A DNA stretch of 64,000 bases, from positions 1 through 64,000 of the forward strand of contig CAJUAU010000003.1 in NCBI GenBank assembly GCA_910584645.1, written 5' to 3'. The stretch's first letter is position 1. Each line of letters starts with the position of its first letter. Position numbers and translations under genes: made by a program. This DNA comes from an uncultured Eubacterium sp. (GTDB lineage: Bacteria > Bacillota > Clostridia > Lachnospirales > Lachnospiraceae). Below the pieces are notes generated by a model, which searched no databases, was not told the DNA's origin, and saw only the letters and a list, made by a program, of their open reading frames with translations. Shown here piece after piece: positions 1 through 9,112 of this stretch.

Positions 1-2462
1 GCCGCCTGGATCTTCACCGCCGTATCCGGGGAGACTCCCAGGCCGCCCTGGATGGCAGAGAGGTCTTTCTCTGGAAGAGGCGATGATGAAGCTTGGGGGG
101 CTGGTGTCAAAGACGGATCTGGCTCCGGGGATCGTGCTGGTTCCGGGGTGGAAGAAGCTGCCGGGGACACAGCAGGTGACGGGACCGCTGTTGGCACTGG
201 TGTTCCTGTCGGTTCCGGAGTTTGCGTCAGTCCGGGTGGTTCCAGGGTGGGAATGGGGGTAGGGATCGGCGTGGGAGTTGGTTCCAGCGTTGGCGTCGGC
301 ACTGGCGTTGGCTGGGGGGATCCTGTAAAAGTTACCACTACCGTATGGCTGCTCTGGATACCAGGAATCCTGTAGGTGTTTCCCACCACATGTCCCACCT
401 CTCCATCGATGGTTAAAATATAAGGTCCTGAGCCCTCTGCCGGCTGGAAGGTAAGCAGGACGTCTTCACCGCTGTTTACTTTCATATCTATGGAGGCTTT
501 ACCCTCGGTGGTTATAGCCGTGTTTGATGTGTTCACGGATACCGCCCCATTCCCACTGGTCTTTATACTGAGATCATAGGTTTTCTGGGGAACAGGGGTT
601 ATTCCAGGCTTTGCCGTTCCCGTCGGTGTCGGTTTGATCGTTGGCTTTATTGTCACCAGGGGGGGCACTGTCCCTTCTCCTTTTCCATCTGAGGTCACGG
701 TATCGGCAAATGACCAGCCGGGGGCTGATAGGTCCTCTGACGCTTCCTTAAGATTTAGATGCAAAGCCGGGCGGACAGCAATCATGGTGTCGGATACATC
801 GATACCATTCGTAAGGACATATCCAATTTTAGTCACATAGGAAGCGGCATGACTATCGTACCCCGGAGAACGGAGCCACCAATGATCCGAGCTTCCAGCA
901 CTGTTCATATTATTACTCCCCACTTCTCCTCCCGCTGCCGTATAAACTGTATTTACCGATTTCCTTGTATTTGAACTGTCTACTGAAGAGGTAAACCCAT
1001 AAGATGGATCCATTACCTCTTCGATGGACAGCAGATACACCCGGTCAGAAGTATTATTTCCCCCGTATGTTCCACACTCCGGATTGTCGTTGTTTACTAC
1101 ATAGGCAGACTTTATGGCCTTCTGTTCCGTTTCCGTGAAGGCATTGTTTAGAAAACCGTCTCCACTGTAGTCTTTTCCTTGTAGATTCGCTTTTGCCCCA
1201 TACCCGTTCAGCCAGCTGCGCATCGTGCAGGTCTCCCAGGTAACATCTGAATCTGTTTCATTGTATTTCTGGCAGTCCAGACTCTTGTCTGCCATCAGAA
1301 AAACGTCATCGCCATCCACCGACAGCACCCTCCACTTAATTGGCGTTTTTTCATCATTCTTATCGGCTTTTCCATCCTTGTTGGTATCTTCCTGCCAGTA
1401 ATTACCAAAATAAATACAGTCCCAGGTGGTGACACCGTTTTCTATGGTCGGATTTTTCAATTTGATCTTCTCTCCTGGCCCCGCTGTCGCCGATGGTTTC
1501 AGAGTCATTTCCGGTTCCACTGGTTTAGGAGTTACTGTCGGCGCTGCAGTCGCCTGTGGTGACGGTGTAGTCTCGTTTGTTACTCCTTCTGAGGTCACGG
1601 TACCAGCATATGACCAACTGGAAATAGATGAAAGATTTAAATGCAAAGCTGGATGGACGCTGTGAGCAGCGCCGTTGACATAGTCACCAATCAAACTGGC
1701 ATAACCATCGTTATTCACGCCAGAAGCGTAATTACTAGTATCACCCGGCGATCGGAGCCACCAACTACCCATTCCTGCAGTCTCCCCAGATGTATTTGTA
1801 TCTGCTCCCTGCCCTTTCGCAAAAGCAGTGATCAAAACCCTTCTGTTTTTGGCCTGTTCTTCTGTTGAAGAGCTGAATCCATATGCTGGATCCGTTACCT
1901 CTTCGATGGACAAAAGATACACCTGATCCGAAGTATTATTACCTCCCGCTGTGCCATACTCCGGGTTATTATTATTCTCTACATCTGTAGTCCGAATTGC
2001 TCCCCGTTCTTCCGCAGTGAATGCGTCCTTCATAAAATTTTCTGAACTATAATCTTTGCTACATACATTCTGTTCCGCCTCGTACCCGTTCAGCCAGCTG
2101 CGCATCGTGCAGGTCTCCCAGGTAACATCTGAATTTGTTTCATTGTATTTCTGGCAGTCCAGACTCTTGTCTGCCATCAGAAAAACGTCATCGCCATCCA
2201 CCGACAGCACCCTCCACTTAATTGGCGTTTTTTCATCATTCTTATCGGCTTTTCCATCCTTGTTGGTATCTTCCTGCCAGTAGTTCCCAAACCAGATACA
2301 GTTTCAGGTGGTGATGCCGTTTTCTATCCTTGGATTACTGACACTATAGCCGGCCGCCTGGGCCGGCGGTGCGGCGGGTATCGGCAGGATCCCTGCCAGC
2401 AGTGCTGCAATCAGGCAAAAAGCTGCCTGCCGTCTCAGATCAGATTTTCTTAACTTGCTCAT
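1..2462 (-). pseudogene. Secreted DUF6273-type surface protein, interrupted by in-frame TGA; runs off left edge
   Basis: The gene starts at the ATG at 2462, preceded by AAAGGGG, and encodes a clear signal peptide (positively charged N-terminus, hydrophobic core, PAQAAG cleavage region). After about 50 codons a TGA (2304-2306) replaces the Trp codon of the expected TTWDCI motif. The same frame then stays open for about 767 codons to position 1. It encodes two repeats of a domain with the signatures IKWRVLSVDGDD, ETCTMRSWLNGY and WWLRSPG, which I associate with DUF6273, near 2300-1560 and 1435-700. A beta-rich segment and a long Pro/Thr linker typical of wall-exposed proteins follow. The second domain copy keeps the Trp (GVTTWDCIY). 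The function is unknown, probably cell-surface. The stop should silence the gene unless it is read through, but the intact frame behind it argues for a recent or tolerated mutation. Confidence 0.75.
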
Positions 2463-2581
2463 ACCTCTTTTCCCCTTTCTATATATATGGTCACTCCAGC
2501 CTTCAAGGCAGCCCGGTGGCCGAATCCCCATATTGGTCCCTGGCTGCTTTTCCGCTCCCGCTTTCCTTTTAATAGCATTAT

Positions 2582-2610
2582 ATAACAGTCTCATAATTTA
2601 TACAAGTCAA
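2582..2610 (-). promoter_or_regulatory. Candidate promoter of the DUF6273 gene
   Basis: On the minus strand TTGACT (2605-2610), a 17-base spacer and TGTTAT (2582-2587) lie about 120 bases upstream of the start codon at 2462. The fit to a sigma-A promoter is fair. No start-site data are available. Confidence 0.4.
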
Positions 2611-2760
2611 TCGGCACCAGCGACAGCAGTTAGTGAAACTGGTACAACGGAAATTAAATAATTGACACATTCACTTCTAATTGTCCAGCTACTTCGTCAG
2701 AAAATCTAGCTGTAGCCACTGCTAGTACATACCGTAAAAACAGCCACAAACCTTTGAACA

Positions 2761-2793
2761 ATCATGACCACCGGCTAAGCCGGTGGTCATGAT
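2761..2793. repeat. Perfect 15-bp hairpin in the gap between the DUF6273 paralogs
   Basis: ATCATGACCACCGGC (2761-2775), a TAA loop and the exact reverse complement (2779-2793) form a perfect stem. The hairpin sits in the roughly 335-base gene-free stretch 2595-2929, where I see no other ORF or RNA gene. It has no T-tract directly behind it on either strand, so it is not a textbook terminator. Stem-loops of this kind also occur at the ends of IS200/IS605-type elements, and it lies just downstream of the point where the neighbouring paralog loses homology. That link is inference. Confidence 0.6.
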
Positions 2794-2929
2794 TCCGCGA
2801 ACTGAGAAGTTTCCTAATCCAATAAAAAACACCACCCCCTCTGCCCCGTCATGGTTTTCATGACCAGGTTTACAGAAGAGATGGTTTTTCTTCCGTATTT
2901 ATTTTCCAGTGAAGTTTGTTCTTCCGCTA

Positions 2930-3421
2930 CTACTTCTTGTCGTTCACAACAGTTGTGGTTTTGATTGCTGACTGTTCAGTCTCTGAAAATGCATTATTGA
3001 GAAAATTATTATCACTATAGTCTTTCTTTTCTACATTCATTTCTGCTCTATAGCCATTCAGCCAGTTCCGCATCGTGCAAGTCTCCCAGGTGACGTGTGC
3101 ATATGTAGCATTGTAGCTCTGGCAGTCAAGATTTTTATCCGCCAGCAGAAACGCATCGTCGCCGTCCACCGACAGCACACGCCACTTGATGGGAGTTTTG
3201 TCGTCCTCTTTGTCAGCTTTCCCATCTTTGTTCGTGTCCTCCTGCCAGTAGTTCCCGAACCAGATACCGTCCTAGGTGGTAATGCCATCGGCATCGGTTG
3301 TGGGATTGTCCAGGCCATGGCCTGCCGCCTGAACCGGAGCTGATCCGGACAGGGGCAGAATTCCTGCCAGCAGGGCGCTGATAAGAAGCAGCGCCAGTGA
3401 TCGTTTACTCCTTATCTTCAT
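2930..3421 (-). pseudogene. Second DUF6273-type paralog, in-frame TAG and truncated 3' end
   Basis: The start at 3421 has a strong AAGGAGG eight bases upstream and begins a signal peptide (KRSLALLLISALLAG, cleavage near VQAAG). A TAG at 3272-3274 falls exactly where the family has the Trp of TTWDGI. Beyond it the frame continues with the same signatures as the gene at 1-2462 (IKWRVLSVDGDD, ETCTMRNWLNGY, FLNNAFSETEQ). It then ends abruptly at 2930 after VVNDKK, where the homologues continue with NNDNPECGT. The WWLRSPG half of the domain is missing. It is a relic or silent cassette of the neighbouring gene, broken by a different stop codon at the same site. Confidence 0.75.
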
Positions 3422-3557
3422 GTTCGTAGTCCTCCTTGAAACCAGTTTTATTCTCACGATGGCAAAAGGAAATACTGCTGTCATATTTTGGCAGGTGTTT
3501 TGAGACATTCTAAAGTTCTTAAAAGAAGTCCCTTAAAGATTTCACATGTGCCTGCAT

Positions 3558-4310
3558 TTACAGCGGTGCCATCAGAACCTTTCCGGTTCCCCGGTAAACA
3601 TTCACCAGCCCCTCGCCGCTTGCCGCAGAACCGATCAGTGTTTTGGTGGAGCGCTCTACCGTAAACTTAAGGCTCTGGCTCCAGGCGATGGCAAAGTTTC
3701 CATCCACCTTCAGCTCATCGTCCTGAAGTTCTACTTCCACCAGCTCTTCCCTCGGGCAGTTGCATTCGAGAACCGCAAAACCGCTTCCGATCAGGCAGGA
3801 ATTAAAAAGTCCCTCTCCTCCCGCGATGGCTGAAGAAAAGGATTTACGGGATACGGTCTTGATCTCCGTATTGCCGTCACAGGCGAGAAACAGTCCATCA
3901 TCGATAACCATTCCATTCCAGGATGCCACATCTTCAATGATCAGGTATTTGTAGGTGGGCTCCAGCATCAGGATTCCCTTACCTGTATATTTTGGCTTGA
4001 TCGCCGACTCATTTGTCACCTTGGAACTAACCAGTTTCTTGGCAAAATCACCGACTCCTTTTACGTTTGTGCCGCTGCTCACGCTTCCAGCCATCCACTG
4101 CATCGCCCCCGCCTGGACGATCACATCGTGTTTTCCGTCCAGATCAAACATCACCTGGCGTCTGCGGATATTCATTTTCGAGGAATAATATGCCTGCATC
4201 GCAGCTCCCGGATTGGTGCTGAGATCCTGCTCATACTCGTAAATCGTAATATTCCCTTTCTGCTCGATCACCTTGCGGTTGTTCGTGTCCGGCATCTTTA
4301 CCTGGTACAT
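3558..4310 (-). CDS. AIM24 family protein
   Basis: The 250-residue product matches the AIM24/DUF124 beta-sandwich family in overall pattern: repeated short strands, a central GVGDFAKKLVSS segment, GKGILMLEPTYKYLIIED and a glycine-rich GGEGLFNSCLIGSGFAVLEC stretch. There is no signal peptide or membrane segment, so it is probably cytoplasmic. The start is supported by AAGGAGG seven bases upstream. It lies 93 bases beyond the AMP-ligase gene on the same strand and may be the last gene of that transcript. A GC-rich inverted repeat in the gap could equally give it its own transcript. Bacterial AIM24 proteins have no established biochemical role. Confidence 0.75.
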   Translation of the reverse strand: MYQVKMPDTNNRKVIEQKGNITIYEYEQDLSTNPGAAMQAYYSSKMNIRRRQVMFDLDGKHDVIVQAGAMQWMAGSVSSGTNVKGVGDFAKKLVSSKVTNESAIKPKYTGKGILMLEPTYKYLIIEDVASWNGMVIDDGLFLACDGNTEIKTVSRKSFSSAIAGGEGLFNSCLIGSGFAVLECNCPREELVEVELQDDELKVDGNFAIAWSQSLKFTVERSTKTLIGSAASGEGLVNVYRGTGKVLMAPL

Positions 4311-4402
4311 ATACTTCTCCTCCTTGGTTTATTAAATTTATACCGGCGCCATTCCTGCGCCCTTGTTTATCCTTAGTTTAACAAATCTCAGGAGAAATGT
4401 CA

Positions 4403-5920
4403 CTACCTCTTTATCTTCTTTGAGGGAGTTTTTTCAAATTCCTGATCCCGGATCTTCAGGCGGTATATTCTTTTATGGGTTGGAGCCCCTGCGTTGTATT
4501 CGTCGATCAGCTTCTGCAGTTCCTTCTCCACATCATGGATCTGTTTTCGCATCACATATTCCTGATCCGGGAAGATCTCTGCCTCAATAACGCCCTCAGA
4601 TTCCCGGACAAGGATCTCCTGCACCAGACGGGAAGTGCCAATTTTATTCTCCAGCTCTTCCGGGGATACATTTTCCCCATTTTTTGTGATGATAAGATTC
4701 TTTTTCCTTCCGGTGAGATAGACAAAGCCCTCCTCGTCCACGTATCCCAGGTCTCCGGTCTTTAACCAGCCGTCTTCCAGCGTCTCCGCGGTTTCTTTTG
4801 GCATTTTGTAATACCCTGCCATCACACTGCTTCCCCGGATCCACAATTCATGTTCCACCACCTTTGCCTCACAGTTCGGCATAAGCTGGCCCACAGAATC
4901 CTTGCGGATGTTCCAGCTGAGGTTGGTGCTGATGACCGGGGCACATTCCGTCATCCCGTATCCCTGCTGGATACGGATCCCGTACTTCTCAAACAGATCG
5001 ATATAGTCTGGATTCAGATAGGCGCCGCCACTGCAGATCGTATGCAGGTTTTCTCCGAATACCTGCTGTCTGACTGCCTCCGGGGGAAGCCCTTCCGCCA
5101 CCTCCAGCTTCTTGGCCAGCGTCTCGATCATCAGCGGCACCATCAGGATCATGTCCGGCTGGAAAATCTTCATATTTTTTGCCATGTGCATCAGAGAATC
5201 GTTGATACAGATCACACTTCCCAGGGAAATTCCTTTTATGATATCCATGCTGAGACAGTAGGCGTGATGGATCGGAAGTACCGAAAGAATAACTGTGCGC
5301 TCCGGGAACTTCATATCCAGGCAGGTGGCGTTTTCTGCTATATTGCGCTGGGTGAGCATCACGCCTTTGCTCTTTCCTGTGGTTCCTGATGTAAACATAA
5401 TGGTACAGAGATCCTCCGGCTCCGGGCGGTGGTCTAAACTCCCTTTCTGGGCGTTCACCAGCTCCCAGAAAGACTCCATCCCTGCCTCTGCTTTTTCTTT
5501 CTGCATAGAAAGGACATAACGGATCTTCGGACAGCGCTCCCTCACCATAGCGCCCACATCACCACGGACCTCATCCAGCACCAGTACCGTGGCATCGGAC
5601 CGGTGGATCAGTTCACACATTTCCTCCGCCGGCAGGGAGACATCCAGAGGCACCGCCACACAGCCGCTTCCTGTTATGCCGAGAAACGCGGTGATCCACG
5701 TATAAGAAGTCATACCCGTTAAGGCTATATGGTTTCCCAGCTCTCCTAGTTCTCTCAGGACACAGGAAAAATGATCGCTGTCCTGTTTTAACTGACCATA
5801 GGTCTTTGCCTCGATGCCGTCTTTTGGGACCCGGTACCGGACTGCCTCTTCTGAACCATATTTTTTATCTGCCGCATCAAGTATTTCCCAAATTGTCGAA
5901 TAGATCATAGTATTGCTCAT
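4403..5920 (-). CDS. Acyl-AMP ligase / acyl-CoA synthetase-like adenylating enzyme
   Basis: The 505-residue product has all the landmarks of the ANL superfamily. The ATP-binding loop TSGTTGKSKG is at about 177-186, followed by the YGMTE adenine motif, LKTGDLGYVDEEG, the hinge GRKKNLI, and a C-terminal TPSKKIKR with the catalytic lysine. It activates a carboxylic acid as the acyl-adenylate. Whether the acceptor is CoA or a carrier protein cannot be read from sequence. The carrier-protein gene ends 26 bases upstream, which favours loading of that carrier. Its start has GGGAGG at good spacing. The substrate is unknown; the length and motifs resemble medium- or long-chain acyl ligases more than NRPS A-domains. 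Confidence 0.85.
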   Translation of the reverse strand: MSNTMIYSTIWEILDAADKKYGSEEAVRYRVPKDGIEAKTYGQLKQDSDHFSCVLRELGELGNHIALTGMTSYTWITAFLGITGSGCVAVPLDVSLPAEEMCELIHRSDATVLVLDEVRGDVGAMVRERCPKIRYVLSMQKEKAEAGMESFWELVNAQKGSLDHRPEPEDLCTIMFTSGTTGKSKGVMLTQRNIAENATCLDMKFPERTVILSVLPIHHAYCLSMDIIKGISLGSVICINDSLMHMAKNMKIFQPDMILMVPLMIETLAKKLEVAEGLPPEAVRQQVFGENLHTICSGGAYLNPDYIDLFEKYGIRIQQGYGMTECAPVISTNLSWNIRKDSVGQLMPNCEAKVVEHELWIRGSSVMAGYYKMPKETAETLEDGWLKTGDLGYVDEEGFVYLTGRKKNLIITKNGENVSPEELENKIGTSRLVQEILVRESEGVIEAEIFPDQEYVMRKQIHDVEKELQKLIDEYNAGAPTHKRIYRLKIRDQEFEKTPSKKIKR

Positions 5921-5945
5921 CGTATACCTCCCGTATCTAAAACAA

Positions 5946-6173
5946 TCAGTCTATAAGTGTAGATAAATAATCAACCGCTTCCTGCACCGTCCGGACTGAA
6001 CCCGCCCGGGCCGAGTCGATCTCAATATCAAACTGCTCCTCCAATTCTCCCATCATACTCACAAAGTCAAAGGAAGTAAACCCAAGATCTTCCATAAACC
6101 GGGAATCCGGATGGATATTCGACGGCTCTACCTCCACATAATTACAGATGATTTCTTTCAGCTCTTCAAACAT
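5946..6173 (-). CDS. Stand-alone acyl/peptidyl carrier protein
   Basis: This 75-residue acidic four-helix carrier protein has the phosphopantetheine attachment serine at about residue 34 in DLGFTSFDFV. It lies between the condensation-domain gene and the AMP ligase, each within about 30 bases, so it is most simply the carrier on which the activated acid is held for the condensation-domain enzyme. The start is set by AAAGGAGG. It is unlikely to be the housekeeping fatty-acid ACP because of its neighbours and its divergence around the serine (DLGFTSFD rather than DLGADSLD). No phosphopantetheinyl transferase gene is visible in the window. Confidence 0.85.
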   Translation of the reverse strand: MFEELKEIICNYVEVEPSNIHPDSRFMEDLGFTSFDFVSMMGELEEQFDIEIDSARAGSVRTVQEAVDYLSTLID

Positions 6174-6200
6174 GATCTTCCTCCTTTATGATAAAAGCCA

Positions 6201-7604
6201 CTACACAAGTTTCATGATCTCACCAATCGTGAGATTCGGATTTTCTGCACCTTTGAACATGATCCTGCAGAGATAATAATACAGATATTCCAGCTGTTTG
6301 CGGCTGACTGCCTTCACCTGGTGTTCAAAGCTGAAATCCAGCCCGTTGTCCTCCGGGCGGTGCATGACCGTAAGGTACATCGCCTGGGTCGTGGCGCCGT
6401 TGGGATACCATTTGGTCTTATATTTGATATCTCCCAGCTTTTCCAGTTCTTTATCCCGCATGGACATCGGCTGGTAGGTCAGGGACATCGGTTCGTACAC
6501 CCGCCCCGGCGCCTTGTTCCACACCTTGCTCTGATGGGCAAAATATGCCACCGGATCGTAATTCGCATGGCGGAAATACTCATTCTGCCGGTCACGGATC
6601 TCATAAATTCCTTCTAAGAAAGTCTTATCCTCGGAAATAATAGTGCGGAAGGGGAAAGAATGGATCCTCGTGCCGCCGCTCTTCTTCTCTTTCAGGGTTC
6701 CCCTCCGGGCGATGGTTGTCGTAATGGACACATCGTCATTGTGGTTCATTTTCTGAAAATAAGTCCGCAGCCCCATCATCAGCAGGCAGACCAGGGATAC
6801 ATGATAGGTCTCACAAAAGTCCATAAGACGTCTGGTGGGTTCTTCCTCCAGATGAAATACATCCAGCGCCGAATCCACAGAATCCGATACGTTCACTGCC
6901 GCCCTGGCATCTGGATTTCCAGAGGCCTTTCTTTCAGCCTCCAACCGTCCCGGACCGTCGATGCCGTTATAGATCGGTTCCGAAGCCTCGATCAGCTGTT
7001 GGAAAAAGGCTTCGTCCTTTTGTTTTGCCTTTGATTCTGCCTCATAGGCTAGATCTTTCTTTACCTGCTCGATATAAGAAGACATCTCCTTGGGATAGGC
7101 AACCCCCTCATACATATTATGGCAGTAGATCTCAATGATATCTTTCAAAAAACAGATCATTGACTGGGCATCCATGATGCGGTGGTCCACCAGAAAATAT
7201 ACCCCCTGATATCCGTCAGGCATATGGATCATAACGATACGGCTCATGGGTGCATCTTCTTTGGTAAAGGGAACCTGGGTCCAGCTCTGCAGCTCCGCTT
7301 CCGCCTCTTCCATGGTTGTTCCGGAAAAATCTTCCGAACCAATCTCCATCGCCGCCTCCTGGCACACATACTGATACCATGTGCCATCTTTATCCTTAAA
7401 AAACTGCACTTTCAGGCACTCACATCGCTCATATGCCTCCCCGATGGCCTTTCTCAGCAGGTCAAAATCCAGATCTGCCCCGATGGTCAGGCTGGTTCCA
7501 ATATTCAGAACTTCCTTTTTGGGACAGAAATCCATGTAATAAAAATGAAATTTCTGCGCTACCGTCAGCGGATATACCGGATATCCTTTTCTCGTCTTTC
7601 TCAT
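6201..7604 (-). CDS. Free-standing condensation-domain acyltransferase
   Basis: The 467-residue product matches the condensation-domain/PapA-like acyltransferase fold. The catalytic HHxxxDG motif appears as DHRIMDA with His at about 141 and Asp at about 145, so the essential second histidine is kept while the first His and the final Gly are changed. There is also an N-terminal PLTVAQKFHFYY segment and a late NGATTQAMYLTV region. It likely joins the carrier-bound acyl group to an amine or alcohol. The start at 7604 is chosen because GGAGG lies five bases upstream and the ATG overlaps the stop of the hydrolase gene as ATGA, implying coupled translation. The acceptor is unknown. Confidence 0.8.
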   Translation of the reverse strand: MRKTRKGYPVYPLTVAQKFHFYYMDFCPKKEVLNIGTSLTIGADLDFDLLRKAIGEAYERCECLKVQFFKDKDGTWYQYVCQEAAMEIGSEDFSGTTMEEAEAELQSWTQVPFTKEDAPMSRIVMIHMPDGYQGVYFLVDHRIMDAQSMICFLKDIIEIYCHNMYEGVAYPKEMSSYIEQVKKDLAYEAESKAKQKDEAFFQQLIEASEPIYNGIDGPGRLEAERKASGNPDARAAVNVSDSVDSALDVFHLEEEPTRRLMDFCETYHVSLVCLLMMGLRTYFQKMNHNDDVSITTTIARRGTLKEKKSGGTRIHSFPFRTIISEDKTFLEGIYEIRDRQNEYFRHANYDPVAYFAHQSKVWNKAPGRVYEPMSLTYQPMSMRDKELEKLGDIKYKTKWYPNGATTQAMYLTVMHRPEDNGLDFSFEHQVKAVSRKQLEYLYYYLCRIMFKGAENPNLTIGEIMKLV

Positions 7605-8557
7605 ACTCTCCTCCATTCCTCTTCCAGCCACTCATCCAGCGTGCTCTCATACTGCTTCATGTCCTTAAAATAACTTTCGGCGTGGGCCGCCCCCTCGATG
7701 ACCAGCTTTCTTTTAGAAGCTCCATATTTTTCAAAAATCCTGTCGCACATCCAACTGGGAACAAAGCCATCCCCGGAGCCGTGGATGAGCAGAGCCGGAA
7801 TCTTTGCCTTTTCTACCTCTCTGGCCGCATTGCACTCATCCAGCCCGTATCCCGCCAGCCGGCGGTTCAGCCAGTCGGAAATCTCCATCATCGGAAATGC
7901 CGGTATGTGGTACATGGAATGCAGTACATGGGTAAATACCTCTTTCGGTGAGGTAAAGGCGCAGTCCGATACCACCCCTCTCACCTGTTCCGGCAGCTCC
8001 AGGCCGGTACACATAAGCACCGTCGCTGCTCCCATGGAAATTCCGTGGAGCAGTATATCCGTATCCCTGCCGCAGCGTTCTAACAACCAGAGGATCCATA
8101 GCAGGGCATCCCGCCGGTCCAAACAGCCAAATCCTATGTATTTTCCCTCACTGTCTCCGTGGGCCCTGGCATCCACCAGAAGCATGCTGAACCCCCGTTT
8201 CAGATAAAAATCTGACAGGGCAATATAATCCTTCATCCCCTGGCTGGTGTACCCATGAAAACAGATCACCACTTTCTTCTGGTCCCCCTCAGGGAAATAA
8301 GTGGCATGCAGTCTCAGACCGTCTTCCGAATCCAGATATACGTCTTCCCTCTCATGGGCGAGAAACCGCTCTTTCCGCTCTTCGATCACCGGCATATAGC
8401 GTTCCCAGTCGGTTCCCGACATTTTGATGGTCCTCTTATTATTTGCCTTCCCGGGACAACGTATCATCGTCCGCCGGTACATATAGACAGAACCCGCCAG
8501 CTCCGCAGCCACAAGCCCCCCGAGCACTGCCAGGATTCCTCTTCCTATTCCCATCAT
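7601..8557 (-). CDS. Membrane-anchored alpha/beta hydrolase
   Basis: The 318-residue product starts with a hydrophobic segment (about 5-28) that looks like an uncleaved membrane anchor. An alpha/beta-hydrolase domain follows: an oxyanion region CFHGYTSQG near 99-107, the nucleophile elbow GISMG with Ser near 174, an acid in HGSGDGFVP and a histidine in EGAAHAES. It resembles the family of serine aminopeptidase/S9-like esterases. It sits second in the operon, 16 bases after the SCP2 gene and overlapping the condensation-domain gene by four bases. It may release or trim the acyl product, or act as a thioesterase. This is inference from position. Confidence 0.8.
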   Translation of the reverse strand: MMGIGRGILAVLGGLVAAELAGSVYMYRRTMIRCPGKANNKRTIKMSGTDWERYMPVIEERKERFLAHEREDVYLDSEDGLRLHATYFPEGDQKKVVICFHGYTSQGMKDYIALSDFYLKRGFSMLLVDARAHGDSEGKYIGFGCLDRRDALLWILWLLERCGRDTDILLHGISMGAATVLMCTGLELPEQVRGVVSDCAFTSPKEVFTHVLHSMYHIPAFPMMEISDWLNRRLAGYGLDECNAAREVEKAKIPALLIHGSGDGFVPSWMCDRIFEKYGASKRKLVIEGAAHAESYFKDMKQYESTLDEWLEEEWRRV

Positions 8558-8572
8558 CCTTCACCTCCGGGA

Positions 8573-8902
8573 TCAGCCCTTGCTGTTGATCAGATCCTTT
8601 AATTTGAGCGCTTTATCAATATTTCCCTCTACCTTTAATTTCTGCAGGGTAAATGCCAGCACCGGATCCAGCTTTCCTTCTGCAATCTTCATCAGTGTTT
8701 CTGCAGACGCAGTAAACATGGCGTCCCGGTCAAAATATTCATAGGGCTCTACATACAGCTGCCCCTCTTTCACCTCAACATAAAAAATTCCTTCCGCCTC
8801 GCCCGTGATATTGAACTGATAGGCTAAATGTTCTGTGACATCACTGACATCGGCTCCCATAAACTGCTCTTTTACCAGAGCAAAAAAATCTGCATAGGTC
8901 AT
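8573..8902 (-). CDS. SCP2 sterol-binding-fold protein
   Basis: A 109-residue single-domain protein with the SCP2 pattern: an amphipathic N-terminal helix, a strand-rich middle (FYVEVKEGQLYVEPY) and the closing ASAETLMKIAEGKLDPVLAFTLQKLKVEGNIDKALKL block. SCP2 domains bind hydrophobic ligands such as fatty acyl chains. As first gene of the operon it probably holds or delivers the lipid substrate or product of the downstream ligase/carrier/condensation enzymes. The ribosome-binding site is weak (AAAGGA about 13 bases upstream). The promoter and two operators lie immediately upstream. Confidence 0.85.
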   Translation of the reverse strand: MTYADFFALVKEQFMGADVSDVTEHLAYQFNITGEAEGIFYVEVKEGQLYVEPYEYFDRDAMFTASAETLMKIAEGKLDPVLAFTLQKLKVEGNIDKALKLKDLINSKG

Positions 8903-8926
8903 TTTTCAACATTTTCCTTTCTTTTT

Positions 8927-8941
8927 TCGACCAGTGGTCAA
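8927..8941. promoter_or_regulatory. TetR-type operator, proximal copy
   Basis: TCGACCAGTGGTCAA is an imperfect palindrome (GACCA-GTGGTC core). It is repeated almost exactly 44 bases away, about four helical turns on the same face. It lies downstream of the -10 of the operon promoter, where a bound repressor would block elongation or initiation. The natural ligand-binding protein is the divergently encoded TetR regulator. Confidence 0.75.
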
Positions 8942-8956
8942 GTTTATTACAAATTT

Positions 8957-8985
8957 ACAATAACACTTTTTCGACCAGCGGTCAA
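8957..8985 (-). promoter_or_regulatory. Promoter of the SCP2-hydrolase-condensation-ACP-ligase operon
   Basis: On the minus strand TTGACC (8980-8985), 17 bases and TATTGT (8957-8962) form a good sigma-A promoter. Its -35 hexamer is part of the distal operator, so repressor binding would exclude RNA polymerase. Confidence 0.65.
8971..8985. promoter_or_regulatory. TetR-type operator, distal copy
   Basis: TCGACCAGCGGTCAA differs from the proximal copy at one base and has the same palindromic GACC...GGTC core. It overlaps the -35 hexamer of the minus-strand operon promoter. Confidence 0.75.
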
Positions 8986-9054
8986 CTTATTTTAAAAGAT
9001 TTAGGAAAATTTTTCCGCTCTACAGGAAAAAGGGTATAAATTGATCCCATGAAG

Positions 9055-9084
9055 CTGACATTTTTTTCAGAAATATGATATACT
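9055..9084 (+). promoter_or_regulatory. Promoter of the tetR gene
   Basis: CTGACA (9055-9060), an 18-base spacer and TATACT (9079-9084), with an upstream TG, lie just before the regulator gene. It is about 70 bases away from the nearer operator, so autoregulation through these sites would need a distance effect. Confidence 0.5.
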
Positions 9085-9112
9085 TGGGTGTATCAGTAAC
9101 GATCGGAGGAAT

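Noticed and set aside
52..416. Gly/Val-rich open frames on the plus strand at the left edge
   Set aside because: They are the mirror of the Pro/Thr-rich linker of the minus-strand surface-protein gene, whose low-complexity codons create open antisense frames.
2304..2306. Selenocysteine at the in-frame TGA of the DUF6273 gene
   Set aside because: The paralog has TAG at the same codon and the related domain has Trp, not Cys. No selenocysteine insertion hairpin is evident directly after the TGA.
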